Notes: a model not told the origin generated them from the sequence alone. A DNA stretch of 64,000 nt from Catellatospora sp. KI3 (GCF_029948125.1 NZ_JASAMB010000008.1:124001-188000), one strand, 5' to 3'; positions 16,890 through 27,803 are shown, counted from the stretch's first letter. Numbers and translations: made by a program.

Positions 16890-18019
16890 GTTGATCATGA
16901 ACATATGGACGTGTTCGACGGCGTGTCCTCACCCTGGCGCCGTGATCGACAAGGGCTTGGCGGCGCGTGTTTGCCGAGGCGGCTGTCCGCAATGGGCGAT
17001 TTTCCCTGCGATGATCGCCATGCGCGGGCAGATCCTGCGGTCGTAGCACGTGAAGTGACCGCAGGCGGCGATCGTCGACATCGTGCAGCGCTCGATCGCT
17101 GGCGACCGCGAGCGCTTGCCCGCGCACGATCACGCTCTCCGGTCGAAACGTGCGGTATCAGGCGACAGCCCGACATCAAACGCCGACCATCGAGAACCGC
17201 GCCAGCCCGATCGCCGACGATCCCGAGCACCTACCCGCACACGATCACACTCACCGGCCGAAACATGCGGCATCAGGCGACAGCCCGACGCCAAACGCCG
17301 ACCATCGAGAGAAGCCGACCAACGAGACCTGTGTCGACCCGACCCCGCTCCGCTGCCGGCCGATCGCGCCGGGCGATCGATGCCGTTCGGTCGGAGTGCG
17401 GCGGGCCAGCTGACTTCCTCGCGGTTTCGCGGGCCGGGCTCCGCCGACGATTCGGCATCGGTTCGGAGTCAGAGCGCCCGATTCGTCCGCTGCCGGTTCG
17501 CATTTCCATCGCAGAGCGGGATCGAGAGATCGCGACCGTCGATGGTCGCCGCCTGTGGTCAGTCGGTCGGCCAGAACCGCACGGCTTGCCCTACGAGCGC
17601 GATCATGCGCGGTCAAGCGCCCACGATCGCCAGCGATCGAGCGACGCCCGATGTTGACGATCGCCTCCTGCGGTCACTCCACGAGCTGCGACCTAAGGGT
17701 TTGCCCAGACACAGCGATCTCCGCCTGCGGTCACCTCGCAAGCTGCGATCGCACCGTTCGCCCGCGCACAACGATCGCCGCCTGCGGTCACTTCGCGCGC
17801 AGCGACCGCAGGGTTGCCCACGCACAACGCCCCCGATCGCCGCCTGCGGTCACTTCGCGCGCTACGACCGCAGGGTTTGGCCGCGCAGGGCGATCATCGC
17901 AGGGGAGATCACCGATTGCGGACAGACGCCCCTGCGACGCTCGCCGCGTCAAGCACTAGTTGATCACGGTGCCGGGGTGGGGACACGCCGTCGAACACGT
18001 CCATAAGTTCATGATCAAC
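16890..18019. repeat. 1.13-kb non-coding element with long inverted ends and tandem hairpin units
   Basis: The first ~185 bp (16890-17075) reappear inverted at the other end (about 17834-18019) with roughly four in five bases matching by eye. Both ends begin GTTGATCATGAAC. The interior holds a 115-bp-period direct repeat (about 17110-17195 and 17225-17310). It also has four head-to-tail units of 57-60 bp (about 17650, 17714, 17772, 17834), each with the internal palindrome CCTGCGGTC...GACCGCAGG flanked by GATCGCCG. No frame inside has coding character. The right end supplies the stop codon of the DUF4395 gene. It has no transposase; it could be a non-autonomous mobile element, a protein-binding array or a structured RNA. 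Confidence 0.8.
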
Positions 18020-18485
18020 GGGGCGATGGGGGTGCGGCAGGGCGGGGGTGGGGTTGGGGGGTGGGGGTGCGGGGGGTTAGGGGGTGGCCGGTGAGGCGGC
18101 GGTAGGCGAGGAAGAGCTCGCAGCCGAGGCAGAGGCCGAACGCGCCGTTGAGGCAGGCGGCGATCAGGGCGAACCCGGCGGCGATCGCCCCGACGAGGGT
18201 GGCGCCGGACAGGTACCCGGCGGCCGATACCAGGGCGAACACGAGGCCGACGAACTGCGCGAACCGTACGGGGGCCAGCGGCTCGAGCTCGGTGGGCGGG
18301 GCCAGGCGCGGGGCGACCAGCGCGCGGTACAGCAGGCCGTACGGGCCGAGGCGCGGCCAGGCGGCGGTCACCGCGAACACCGCCGCCTGCGCCAGTACCA
18401 GCCAGCCGGATCCGGTGAGCAGGACGGCCACCAGCACGATCGTGGTGAGGACGGCGGCGAAGCGGGGGCCGCGCGGGTCGGTCAT
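18015..18485 (-). CDS. DUF4395 membrane protein
   Basis: 156 residues with about four membrane segments. GLCLGCELFLAYRRL near residue 130 is the conserved Cys/Glu motif of DUF4395 proteins. The ATG overlaps the stop of the upstream thioredoxin-like gene by 4 nt, and DUF4395 genes are widely paired with thioredoxins, suggesting a shared role in membrane-associated thiol redox. The last 20 residues are a Pro-rich tail. The final Arg-stop (CGT TGA) is formed by the end of the 1.13-kb repeat element, so the natural C-terminus may have been replaced. Confidence 0.85.
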   Translation of the reverse strand: MTDPRGPRFAAVLTTIVLVAVLLTGSGWLVLAQAAVFAVTAAWPRLGPYGLLYRALVAPRLAPPTELEPLAPVRFAQFVGLVFALVSAAGYLSGATLVGAIAAGFALIAACLNGAFGLCLGCELFLAYRRLTGHPLTPRTPTPQPHPRPAAPPSPR

Positions 18486-18928
18486 GCGGAGCTCTTCTCG
18501 ATGTCGGCGGCGGAAAGGAGCGGGGCCACGGCGGCCATGACCTGCGCGCGGGTGGGGGTGCCCTGGGCGCGTCCGGCGATCCGGCCGGTGGCGTCGATGA
18601 CCAGGACGGTGGGCGTACGCCAGATGTCCAGCGCCCGCACCGCTTCCAGGCGGCTCTCAGCGTCGATCTCGACGTGGGCGACGCCGGGCACGGCCTCGGC
18701 CACGTGCGCGCAGATCACCCGGGTGGCCCGGCAGGGCGCGCAGAACGCGGAGGAGAACTGCAGCAGGGTGACGGTCCCCGCGGGGACGCCGAGGTCGCGG
18801 AGCAGTGCCGCGTGGCCGTCGTCGTTCGACACCTGACGTACGGTACCCGCGCGCCGACGGTGGACCAGCCCGGCCGCGGTCGCGGCGACCAGCGCCACAG
18901 CCGCCACCACCGCTCCGGTCCAGTTCAT
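18482..18928 (-). CDS. Membrane-anchored thioredoxin-like protein
   Basis: 148 residues from ATG 18928. An N-terminal signal anchor (VVAAVALVAATAAGLVHRRR) is followed by a thioredoxin fold with the active site FCAPCRA and cis-Pro in RTPTVLVID. The very long reading frame that runs through here to 20428 is antisense overlap with the exporter and is not real. Translation is coupled to the DUF4395 gene by ATGA. It probably acts as an extracytoplasmic thiol-disulfide reductant or oxidant. The CxxC dipeptide is Ala-Pro, as in TlpA/ResA-like proteins. Confidence 0.85.
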   Translation of the reverse strand: MNWTGAVVAAVALVAATAAGLVHRRRAGTVRQVSNDDGHAALLRDLGVPAGTVTLLQFSSAFCAPCRATRVICAHVAEAVPGVAHVEIDAESRLEAVRALDIWRTPTVLVIDATGRIAGRAQGTPTRAQVMAAVAPLLSAADIEKSSA

Positions 18929-19039
18929 CCCGTCAGCCTGGCACGCGCCCCGGCCCTGCTCGAAGCCCCGTCCCGAGGTTCGGACGTGGTTCACATCTCC
19001 GCCACACGGCTGCCACACCGTCCCGCACCAGGGGCGGGC

Positions 19040-21114
<2,075 letters not shown>

Positions 21115-21183
21115 CTAATTGTCCGCTTTACCCCGCGCGGGCGATCTCCCGTGAACCGGCCCGCCCCGGCCTTGATCGTTCAT

Positions 21184-21238
21184 GTTGCCGGGCAGTCGGG
21201 CGTATCGAGGGTCGAGATACGCCCGACTGCCCGGCAAC
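21184..21238. repeat. Dispersed palindromic repeat family B, copy 1 (possible terminator)
   Basis: A perfect 23-bp inverted repeat (21184-21206 with 21216-21238) with a 9-nt loop; the arm begins GTTGCCGGGCAGTCGGGCG. It lies 20 bp after the chitinase stop. Related copies are at 52590 and 57662. Confidence 0.9.
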
Positions 21239-21258
21239 TTAGTGGATCTAGGGGGCCG

Positions 21259-22833
21259 TCAGCGGGTGAAGCCGGCGGTGATGCGGGTGAAGTCCCAGTC
21301 GGACTGGGCGATGCCGCTGCAGTTGGCGACCACGCCGCCGCCGGCGCAGCCCCGGTCGCGGTTGACCGACCAGAACGCCAGGCGCGCGATGGCCTTGCTG
21401 TTGGCCCAGTCGCGGATCTGGGTCCAGGTCGCGGTGCTGGTCAGCTCCTGCTGGTCGGACAGGCCGTTCATGCCGGAGAGGCCGATGTGGGCGTACGCGG
21501 TGGCGTCGCTCCAGCCGTACGCCGTCTTCAGGGCGTTCTTCAGCCCTTCGGCGGCGCTGACGGTGTTGGCGTACATGTTCGCCCCGCCGCCGAAGTCGAA
21601 CGGCATGATCGTGAAGATGTCGATGTTGGTGCCCAGCGCCGCCGACTGGTTGATCAGGCGGGTGCCCCACCAGGACGGACCGGTGGTCGAGGTGCCGAAC
21701 GTGATGATCGTCTTGATGCCGGGGTTGTTCTGCTTGACGATCTTCAGCGCGTTGAGGATGCGGTCCTGCACGACCTCGTTCTCGAACTCGTCGGTGTTCT
21801 CGATGTCGATGTCGATGGCCTTCAGGTTGTACGCGTTGATGACCTGCTGGTACGCCCCGGCCAGCGCGGCCGCGGTGGAGCAGTTCGGGCCGAGCTTGTT
21901 GCCGCTCCAGCCGCCGAACGAGGGCACGATGTCGCCGCCCGCCGCCTTGATCGCGTTGATGGTGCTCTGGTCGGCGCCGCCGGTCAGCGGGCGGCTGCCG
22001 TCCCAGGCCGGGGTGCAGCCGCCGCCGGACAGCACGAACGCCATGGTGAACCACTTGATGCCGGTGGCCGACATGACCGTGCTGACGCTGGGCGGGTTGC
22101 CCCAGCCGACGTAGTAGTACGGCGCGGCGCCCTTGAAGCCGCTGGTGGTGCAGCCGGTGGTGGTGGCCGAGGCGGCGCTGCTGGCGGCGGACTCGCCGTT
22201 GCCGTTGTACGCCTTCACGGTGTACGTGTGCGCCGTGCAGGTGCCCAGGCCGGAGATGGTCGCCGAGGTGCCGGTGACGGTGGCGCGGACGGTGCTGCCC
22301 TCGTACACGCGGTAACCGGTGACGGTGCCGGTGGAGGCGCCCCAGCTCAGCGCGATCGAGGTGTTGGTGACCGTGCCGACCGACGGGTTGCCCGGCTTGC
22401 CGGGGACCCCAGCCGGGGGCGGCGAGGACGGCGGGGTGCCGCCGCCGCAGGAGGCGCCGTTGACGGTGCAGTTCAGCGGGTTGCCCGAGCCGCTGACGTT
22501 GAAGCCGAAGGAGGCGGTGCCACCGGGGTTGACGGTGCCGTTCCAGCCCGCGTTCACGGCCGTGACGTGCTGGCCGGACTTGGTGACGACCGCGTCCCAG
22601 GCCGTGCCCATGGTGGCGCCGGAGGGCAGGTCGAACTGGACGTTCCAGCTGGTGATGGTGCTGGAGGTGTTGTTCGTGATGGTGAACTTGCCCTCGTAGC
22701 CGGTGCCCCAGTCCTGCACCTTGGTGAAGGCGGCGGTGGCGGCGTACGCCGGGGTGGATCCGATGAGGGAGGCGGCACCGGCGATCAGGGCCACGCTGAG
22801 GGTGGCCAGACCGGCGCGCAGGGATCTTCTCAT
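21259..22833 (-). CDS. Secreted GH18 chitinase with CBM2 and FN3 domains
   Basis: 524 residues from ATG 22833. The signal peptide covers about 1-31 (ending TPAYA). It is followed by a CBM2 (about 32-135; WGTGYEGKFTITNN), a Pro/Gly linker, an FN3 domain (about 150-240; PGKPGNPSVGTV) and a GH18 catalytic domain (about 245-524). The GH18 motif is KAIDIDIEN, with the catalytic Glu at its end and Lys in place of the first Asp of DxxDxDxE. FGGWSGNK and MPFDFGG are the other barrel strands. It hydrolyses chitin outside the cell and is like the CBM2-FN3-GH18 chitinases of streptomycetes. An AT-rich patch at about 22950-22985 is the likely promoter. No DasR-like site was recognised. Confidence 0.92.
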   Translation of the reverse strand: MRRSLRAGLATLSVALIAGAASLIGSTPAYAATAAFTKVQDWGTGYEGKFTITNNTSSTITSWNVQFDLPSGATMGTAWDAVVTKSGQHVTAVNAGWNGTVNPGGTASFGFNVSGSGNPLNCTVNGASCGGGTPPSSPPPAGVPGKPGNPSVGTVTNTSIALSWGASTGTVTGYRVYEGSTVRATVTGTSATISGLGTCTAHTYTVKAYNGNGESAASSAASATTTGCTTSGFKGAAPYYYVGWGNPPSVSTVMSATGIKWFTMAFVLSGGGCTPAWDGSRPLTGGADQSTINAIKAAGGDIVPSFGGWSGNKLGPNCSTAAALAGAYQQVINAYNLKAIDIDIENTDEFENEVVQDRILNALKIVKQNNPGIKTIITFGTSTTGPSWWGTRLINQSAALGTNIDIFTIMPFDFGGGANMYANTVSAAEGLKNALKTAYGWSDATAYAHIGLSGMNGLSDQQELTSTATWTQIRDWANSKAIARLAFWSVNRDRGCAGGGVVANCSGIAQSDWDFTRITAGFTR

Positions 22834-23003
22834 GGCGGGGGGAGCCCTTTCGTCGGGTAGCGCGCGGCGGGCGACGGCTTCGGGGAGCACGTCGCCCGAC
22901 GGCGAGCTTGGGGACTTCAGGCGCTCATGAGCTTGGGTACACCCTAGGGTTTAAGAGAGTTAACAGTAAAGAGTGTTGTCGATTTTGTTTGTGCCATCCG
23001 CGG

Positions 23004-23828
23004 TCAGAAGCCGAAGCCCGCGGCGTAGGAGGCCTGGGCCAGGACCGTCTGGCCGGCGGTGTTGGGGTGGAAGTAGTCCCAGGTCGAGACCTGCGACAGC
23101 ACGAACGGGTAGTTGAACACCGCGTTGTCGTCGAAGTCGCAGTTCGGGCCGTACGCGGCGCAGGCCTGGGCGAGCTGGGCGTTGAAGTCGACGACGCGCT
23201 GGCGGACCCGGTCGCGGCGGTCGACGTCGGCCTGGGCGGTGGAGGTCGGGTTGGCCAGCAGCGACTGGCAGATGCCGAACAGCGACCAGGTCGAGCGGGC
23301 CGAGGAGCTGTCCTTGCCGACCTGCCACAGCCGCTTGACGTCCGGAATGGAGATCAGCGCCACCTTGGCGTTGGGCAGCCCCGACTTGAGCGTGTTCAGC
23401 GCCGAGTCGATCGAGGCACGGTACGAGGCGACCGACGTCATCGACGCCTCCGAGCCGGTGCAGGCGTCGTTGGCGCCGATCAGGATCGTCACGTACTGCG
23501 CGTTCTGGCTGACCGCCGTGGCCGCCTGGCCGGGCATGTCGGCGGCCTTGGCGCCGCTCTTGGCGTCGTTGTAGTTCTTGCCGCTGATGGTCGGGTTCTT
23601 GGCCAGGATGCGCGAGTAGTGGCTGCTGACCGAGGCGTAGCTGCCGGTGCTGAACGACCGGGCGGTGCAGTCGGCGTACCAGCCGCAGGCGTTGAAGCCG
23701 CGGGTGATCGAGTCACCCATGCTGGCCATGGAGTTGGGCGGGGTGACGGCGGCGGCGGCCGGGCTGGCCAGCAGCATTACTGCGGCGGCGGCGGCCGCGA
23801 GCACGAGGGACGGGCGCGTGAGGCGCAT
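23004..23828 (-). CDS. Secreted SGNH/GDSL hydrolase
   Basis: 274 residues with a signal peptide (1-27, ending PAAAA). The SGNH blocks are present: nucleophile Ser40 in MGDSITRG, block III GANDAC, and block V DYFHPN with the catalytic Asp and His. Cysteines in pairs (CGWYADC, CAAYGPNC) suggest disulfides. It is an extracellular esterase or lipase; possible roles are lipid or polysaccharide deacetylation. AAGG lies upstream of the ATG. It is 151 bp downstream of the SDR gene's stop on the same strand and probably has its own promoter. Confidence 0.87.
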   Translation of the reverse strand: MRLTRPSLVLAAAAAAVMLLASPAAAAVTPPNSMASMGDSITRGFNACGWYADCTARSFSTGSYASVSSHYSRILAKNPTISGKNYNDAKSGAKAADMPGQAATAVSQNAQYVTILIGANDACTGSEASMTSVASYRASIDSALNTLKSGLPNAKVALISIPDVKRLWQVGKDSSSARSTWSLFGICQSLLANPTSTAQADVDRRDRVRQRVVDFNAQLAQACAAYGPNCDFDDNAVFNYPFVLSQVSTWDYFHPNTAGQTVLAQASYAAGFGF

Positions 23829-23979
23829 GGGGGCCTGCCTTCCAGGGGGACGGAGAAGACGGGGGCGTACGGTCTCCGGTGCTCAACGCACCAGGAGCGG
23901 GTCGGGGTACCGCTACCGCGCGGGCACACGGTTACCGAAGGGTAATATCTCGGTGACCTAGGTCACAAGACGTTCGTCC

Positions 23980-24819
23980 CTATCGGGCATCCCGATCGGA
24001 CAGTCCCGCATCGTCCTGATAGCGGACCCGGGCCGCGTCGTCGCGCAGCACCACCTGGTCCGGCACCAGCAGCCGGTACGCCAGGTCGCGCCCGCCCTGC
24101 GGCAGCAGCGCCAGCAGCCGCGTCAGCGGGCCCAGCCGCCCCGGCACGAACACCTCGAACCGGGGCCGCCGGATCGCCCCGGCGACGGCACGGGCCACCT
24201 CGGCCGGGGTCAGCCGGCGTACCGAGCCATGGCTGGTGCCCACCGCGAGCTCCGTCTCCACCACCGACGGCAGCACCACCGTGACCTGGACCCCGGTGCC
24301 GGCCAGCTCCTGCCGGGCGGCCAGGGCGTAGCCGTACACGGCGTGCTTGGTCGCGGCGTAGGTGGCCTCGCCGGGCGGGCTGATCCGGCTCGCGGCCGAG
24401 GCGACGGTCAGGATGTGGCCGCGGCCCCGGGCCCGCATGCGCGGCGCGGCGGCGAGGAAGCCGTGCCGCACCCCGTGCACGTTCACGTCGAACTGGCGCC
24501 GGGCGGCCGCGTGCGGCTCGGCCGCGAACGGGCCGACCCACATCACGCCCGCGTTGTTGACCAGCACGTCCACCGGGCCGAAGGCCTCCTCGGCCCGGTC
24601 CAGGAAGGCGGTGACCGAGGCCGGGTCGGTCACGTCCAGCGGCACGGCGAGCACGTCACCGGGCAGGGCGGCGGCGGTCGCGGCCACGGCCGTGGCGTCG
24701 AGGTCGCCGAGCACCACCCGGGCGCCGGCGACGGCCAGCTCGGCGGCGACGGCCGCCCCGATCCCCCGGGCCGCACCGGTCACCGCCACGGTCAGCCCCG
24801 AGATCACCTGTCGCGCCAT
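23980..24819 (-). CDS. Short-chain dehydrogenase/reductase
   Basis: 279 residues. The NAD(P) motif TGAARGIG lies at about 14-21, DLDAT after beta-2 suggests NAD preference, NNAGVM is in the middle and the catalytic YAATK near residue 153. ATG 24819 has GGGGAG 8 nt upstream. The C-terminal 40 residues extend beyond the usual 250-residue SDR and are Arg/Leu-rich, as in DltE/SDR proteins acting on lipid-like substrates. The neighbouring LysR gene is on the same strand about 90 bp upstream. The substrate is unknown. Confidence 0.85.
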   Translation of the reverse strand: MARQVISGLTVAVTGAARGIGAAVAAELAVAGARVVLGDLDATAVAATAAALPGDVLAVPLDVTDPASVTAFLDRAEEAFGPVDVLVNNAGVMWVGPFAAEPHAAARRQFDVNVHGVRHGFLAAAPRMRARGRGHILTVASAASRISPPGEATYAATKHAVYGYALAARQELAGTGVQVTVVLPSVVETELAVGTSHGSVRRLTPAEVARAVAGAIRRPRFEVFVPGRLGPLTRLLALLPQGGRDLAYRLLVPDQVVLRDDAARVRYQDDAGLSDRDAR

Positions 24820-24910
24820 CGCGCCGCTCCCCTGCCCCGCTCGTCTCGCATATACGTTGGCCCATCTCGTCGACTTCGATCTACGTGGATTCGATGCAAT
24901 AGGCTGACGT

Positions 24911-25876
24911 CTATTGCTGGCGGCGCGGGGCGAGCTGGAGGCGGGGCGGCGCGAGGTGGTGGACGGTCGCCGGGTGGACGGTCGCCGCGGCGTGCTGGAG
25001 GGCGTCGAGGAGGTCGACGGCGATGGGGCGGGTGCGGTGGGTGGCGGTCACCGCGCCCAGGTAGCGGGTCGGGGCGGGACCGGACAGCGGCAGCGCGGTC
25101 ACCTCCGGCGGGGCCGCGGCCAGCGCGACGAACGGCACCACGCCGATGCCGACCCCGGCGGCGACCAGGGACAGGGCGAAGCCGTAGTCGGTGGCGCGGC
25201 AGGAGATCCGGGGCGCGAAACCGGCGATCGCGGCGTACCCGGCGAACATCTCGGCGATGCTCTGGCAGCCCTGCACCCACCGCTGCTCGGCCAGGTCGGC
25301 CAGGGCGAGGCGGTCCCGGTCGGCGAACGGGTGGCCCGGGGGCAGCACGACGTACAGCGGGTCGTCGAGCAGCGGGGTCCAGCGCAGACCGGAGCGGTCG
25401 CCGGGGCGCACCGGCGGCGGCCCGTCGAAGTGGTACGCCAGGGCCAGATCGGCCTTCCCCTGCCGTACCAGCGCCAGGCTCTGCTCTGGCTCGTGCTCCA
25501 GCACCGTGGTCTCCACGCCGGGGTGGGCCTGCGCCAGCCGGGTGAGCGCGGGCGGCAGCAGGCGCTGCCCGCCGCTGATGAACGTGGCCACCGTGAGCTG
25601 GTCGGGATTGGCCTCGGCGAGCCGGTCCAGGCGCACCCGGGCGTGGGTCAGCTCGGCCAGCACCACCTCGGCCGACTCCACCAGCACCCGGCCCGCCGGG
25701 GTCAGCTCGGTGCCGCGCGCCCCGCGCGCCACCACCGGCGCGCCGACCGAGCGCTCCAGCGCCGCGATGTGCTGCGAGACCGCCGACGGGGTGAGCAGCA
25801 GCGCGGTCGCCGCCCGGCTGAAGCTGCCGTGCGCGGCGACCTCCCGCAGGATGCGCAGCCGCTGGACGTCGATCAT
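24911..25876 (-). CDS. LysR-family transcriptional regulator
   Basis: 321 residues. N-terminal winged helix-turn-helix (about 1-62; GSFSRAATALLLTPSAVSQHIAALE) and a periplasmic-binding-protein-like effector domain (about 90-295). AAGGAA precedes the ATG. It is transcribed divergently from the EamA transporter across a 70-bp gap containing a palindrome of LysR type. It therefore very likely controls that transporter and itself, as LysR proteins commonly do. The effector is unknown; the exported or imported metabolite of the transporter is the natural candidate. Confidence 0.9.
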   Translation of the reverse strand: MIDVQRLRILREVAAHGSFSRAATALLLTPSAVSQHIAALERSVGAPVVARGARGTELTPAGRVLVESAEVVLAELTHARVRLDRLAEANPDQLTVATFISGGQRLLPPALTRLAQAHPGVETTVLEHEPEQSLALVRQGKADLALAYHFDGPPPVRPGDRSGLRWTPLLDDPLYVVLPPGHPFADRDRLALADLAEQRWVQGCQSIAEMFAGYAAIAGFAPRISCRATDYGFALSLVAAGVGIGVVPFVALAAAPPEVTALPLSGPAPTRYLGAVTATHRTRPIAVDLLDALQHAAATVHPATVHHLAPPRLQLAPRRQQ

Positions 25877-25897
25877 CAGTATTCCTTAAAGGTCATG

Positions 25898-25919
25898 AAG
25901 CAGTTGACGACTACTGCTT
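25898..25919. promoter_or_regulatory. LysR-type operator candidate
   Basis: A perfect AAGCAGT-N8-ACTGCTT palindrome lies in the divergent LysR/EamA promoter region, ending 27 bp before the transporter ATG. LysR sites typically have the form T-N11-A within such dyads. Confidence 0.7.
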
Positions 25920-25946
25920 ATGTCTGCGAGCTTGCAGGCTGAGCGC

Positions 25947-26843
25947 ATGAAACGTCAAGCCTGGCTGCTGCTGGCCGCGATGTCCGTGCTGTGGGGCATC
26001 CCGTACCTGTTCATCAAGTACGCCCTCGTCGACCTGCCCCCGGGCGCGATCGCCTTCGGCCGCGTCGCGATCGCCGTCGCGGTGCTGCTGCCCGTCGCCG
26101 TACGGGCGAAGGCGCTGGCCCCGCTGCGCGGCCGCTGGGGCGCGGTCAGCCTGCTCGCCGTCGTGCACGTGGTCGCGCCGCAGCTGCTCATCACGTACGG
26201 CGAGCTGCACGTCAGCTCCGGGCTCACCGCGCTGCTGCTGGCCGTGCAGCCGCTGGCCATCGCGGCGCTGGCGCTGCGCGTCGACCCGGCCGAGCGCACC
26301 GACCGGCGCAAGCTGCTCGGGCTGCTCGCGGGCCTGCTCGGGGTGGCCGCGGCGGTCGGCTTCGACCTCGGCGGCGGCAGCGGCGCGCAGCTGCTGGGCG
26401 CCGGGCTGGTGCTGCTGGCCGGGATCTCGTACGCGCTGGCCACCACCCTGGTCAAGAAGCGGCTGGCCGACGTGCCGTCGCTGGGCGTGGTCACCGGCAC
26501 CACCGGCATCGCCGCCGCCCTGCTGGCCCCGCTCGCCCTGGTCACCACCCCGGCCCGGCTGCCCGGCGGCGCCGCCGTCGGCGCGGTGCTGGTCCTCGGC
26601 CTGCTCAGCACCGCCGCGGCGTTCCTGCTCTACTACCGGCTGATCGCGCTGGCCGGGTCCGGCACCGCCGGGCTGGTCTCCTACACCAGCCCCGCCGTCG
26701 CCGTGCTGCTCGGCGTACTGCTGCTCGGCGAGCCGATGCACGCCAGCACCCTGGCCGGGTTCGCCCTCATCCTCGGCGGCTCCTGGCTGGCGACCCGCCC
26801 GGCCGCACCCCGCCCGGCCGCGCTGCGGCCCGCCACCTCATGA
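25947..26843 (+). CDS. EamA/DMT-superfamily transporter
   Basis: 298 residues with about ten membrane helices in two EamA repeats (about 5-135 and 145-285). MSVLWGIPYLFIKYAL in the first helix and SYTSPAVAVLLGVLLLGEP in the last repeat are typical of the drug/metabolite transporter superfamily. ATG 25947 is chosen; the in-frame ATG at 25920 sits directly against the LysR palindrome and would leave no room for a promoter beyond it. It likely exports an amino acid or small metabolite under control of the divergent LysR regulator. Its 3' end overlaps the convergent ketopantoate reductase-like gene by 6 bp. Confidence 0.88.
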   Translation: MKRQAWLLLAAMSVLWGIPYLFIKYALVDLPPGAIAFGRVAIAVAVLLPVAVRAKALAPLRGRWGAVSLLAVVHVVAPQLLITYGELHVSSGLTALLLAVQPLAIAALALRVDPAERTDRRKLLGLLAGLLGVAAAVGFDLGGGSGAQLLGAGLVLLAGISYALATTLVKKRLADVPSLGVVTGTTGIAAALLAPLALVTTPARLPGGAAVGAVLVLGLLSTAAAFLLYYRLIALAGSGTAGLVSYTSPAVAVLLGVLLLGEPMHASTLAGFALILGGSWLATRPAAPRPAALRPATS

Positions 26844-27803
26844 CCGCAGCAGGGCCTCCCACTCGGCCGTCGGCAGCGATGCCGGCGGCCGCCCCTGCCG
26901 AGCGAACAGGTTCGCCATCCGCCGGGCGTGCTCGTTGTACGGCGCGGCCACCCCGTGCAACCGCCCCAGCAGCACGATCTCGCCGTTGAGGTAGTCCGCC
27001 TCGATGCTGCCGGTCCCCCGGGCCAGGCTCTGCCACGACGAACTGCCGCCCCGGGGCGTGCCCGGGACGTCGTGCCGCCGGATGATGTCGCCGCGGCGCA
27101 CCCGGTCCTCCTCCGCCGAGGCGTGGTCGATCCCCGCCGCGTCGAGCACCGCGACCGCCTCCGCCCGCAGCAGCTCCCCCAGCTCGGCCGTCCGCTCGTC
27201 CCGCACGCACACCGCGTCCAGCGCGTTGGCCAGGTTCACCAGCAGCTTGCGGTACTTCCACCGCATCACGTCCGGACGTACCTCGGACACGAACCCGGCG
27301 TCACGCAGCGCCCCCGCGATCTCCCGCGCCGTGCCGTCCGCGCCGTACGGGTAGCGGCCCAGGTCGAGGATGCCCGGGGTCGGCGAGCCGTGCGCCGCCA
27401 CGACGCCCGGTTCCAGGTGGGTGGCGGGGAACGCGACGCAGATCCCGTACACGTTGGGGAACAGGCGCAGCGCGGCCCGCTCGTTGGCGACGCCGTTCTG
27501 CAGGCAGGCGATCGGCGTCGCCAGATCGACCGTCGCCGCCAGCGCGCGCAGCGCCGCCTCGGTGTCGTTGCCTTTCATCGCCAGCAGCACCGCGTCCACC
27601 GGATGCGGCACCTCAGCGGGGTCGCTGAAGGCAGCGACCTGAATCGTCCGGCGACCCTCCGGCGTGGCCAGGGTCAACCCATCCCGCTGTATCGCCGCCA
27701 GATGGGCCCCCCGGGCCAGCAGCACCGTCTCGTGGCCGGACGCGTGCAGCAGGGCACCGGCGGCACCGCCCACGGCCCCGGCCCCGTACACCAGGAAACG
27801 CAC
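26838..27803 (-). CDS. Ketopantoate reductase-like protein (PanE/ApbA family)
   Basis: 321 residues. The NADP Rossmann motif VYGAGAVGG is at the N-terminus, and the mid-region KGNDTEAAL (with the conserved Lys of MKxxxT) is PanE-like. The C-terminal helical domain contains WRKLLVN-type residues as WKYRKLLVNLANAL and the SSW motif SSSWQSLARG with EADYLNGEI, both family hallmarks. It reduces 2-dehydropantoate to pantoate in coenzyme A synthesis, or acts on a similar 2-oxoacid. GTG 27803 is chosen because TAGGCT lies 8 nt upstream; GTG 27809 is 6 nt earlier. A paralogue elsewhere may be the housekeeping enzyme. Confidence 0.85.
   Translation of the reverse strand: MRFLVYGAGAVGGAAGALLHASGHETVLLARGAHLAAIQRDGLTLATPEGRRTIQVAAFSDPAEVPHPVDAVLLAMKGNDTEAALRALAATVDLATPIACLQNGVANERAALRLFPNVYGICVAFPATHLEPGVVAAHGSPTPGILDLGRYPYGADGTAREIAGALRDAGFVSEVRPDVMRWKYRKLLVNLANALDAVCVRDERTAELGELLRAEAVAVLDAAGIDHASAEEDRVRRGDIIRRHDVPGTPRGGSSSWQSLARGTGSIEADYLNGEIVLLGRLHGVAAPYNEHARRMANLFARQGRPPASLPTAEWEALLRS

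Noticed and set aside
17650-17890. CRISPR array
   Set aside because: The 57-60-bp units are contiguous, with no unique spacers between constant repeats, and no cas genes are nearby.
17083-18006. Long open frames within the 17-kb inverted-repeat element
   Set aside because: Composition is Arg/Ser/Pro-rich in every frame, the repeats shift frame, and no start signal or motif is present.
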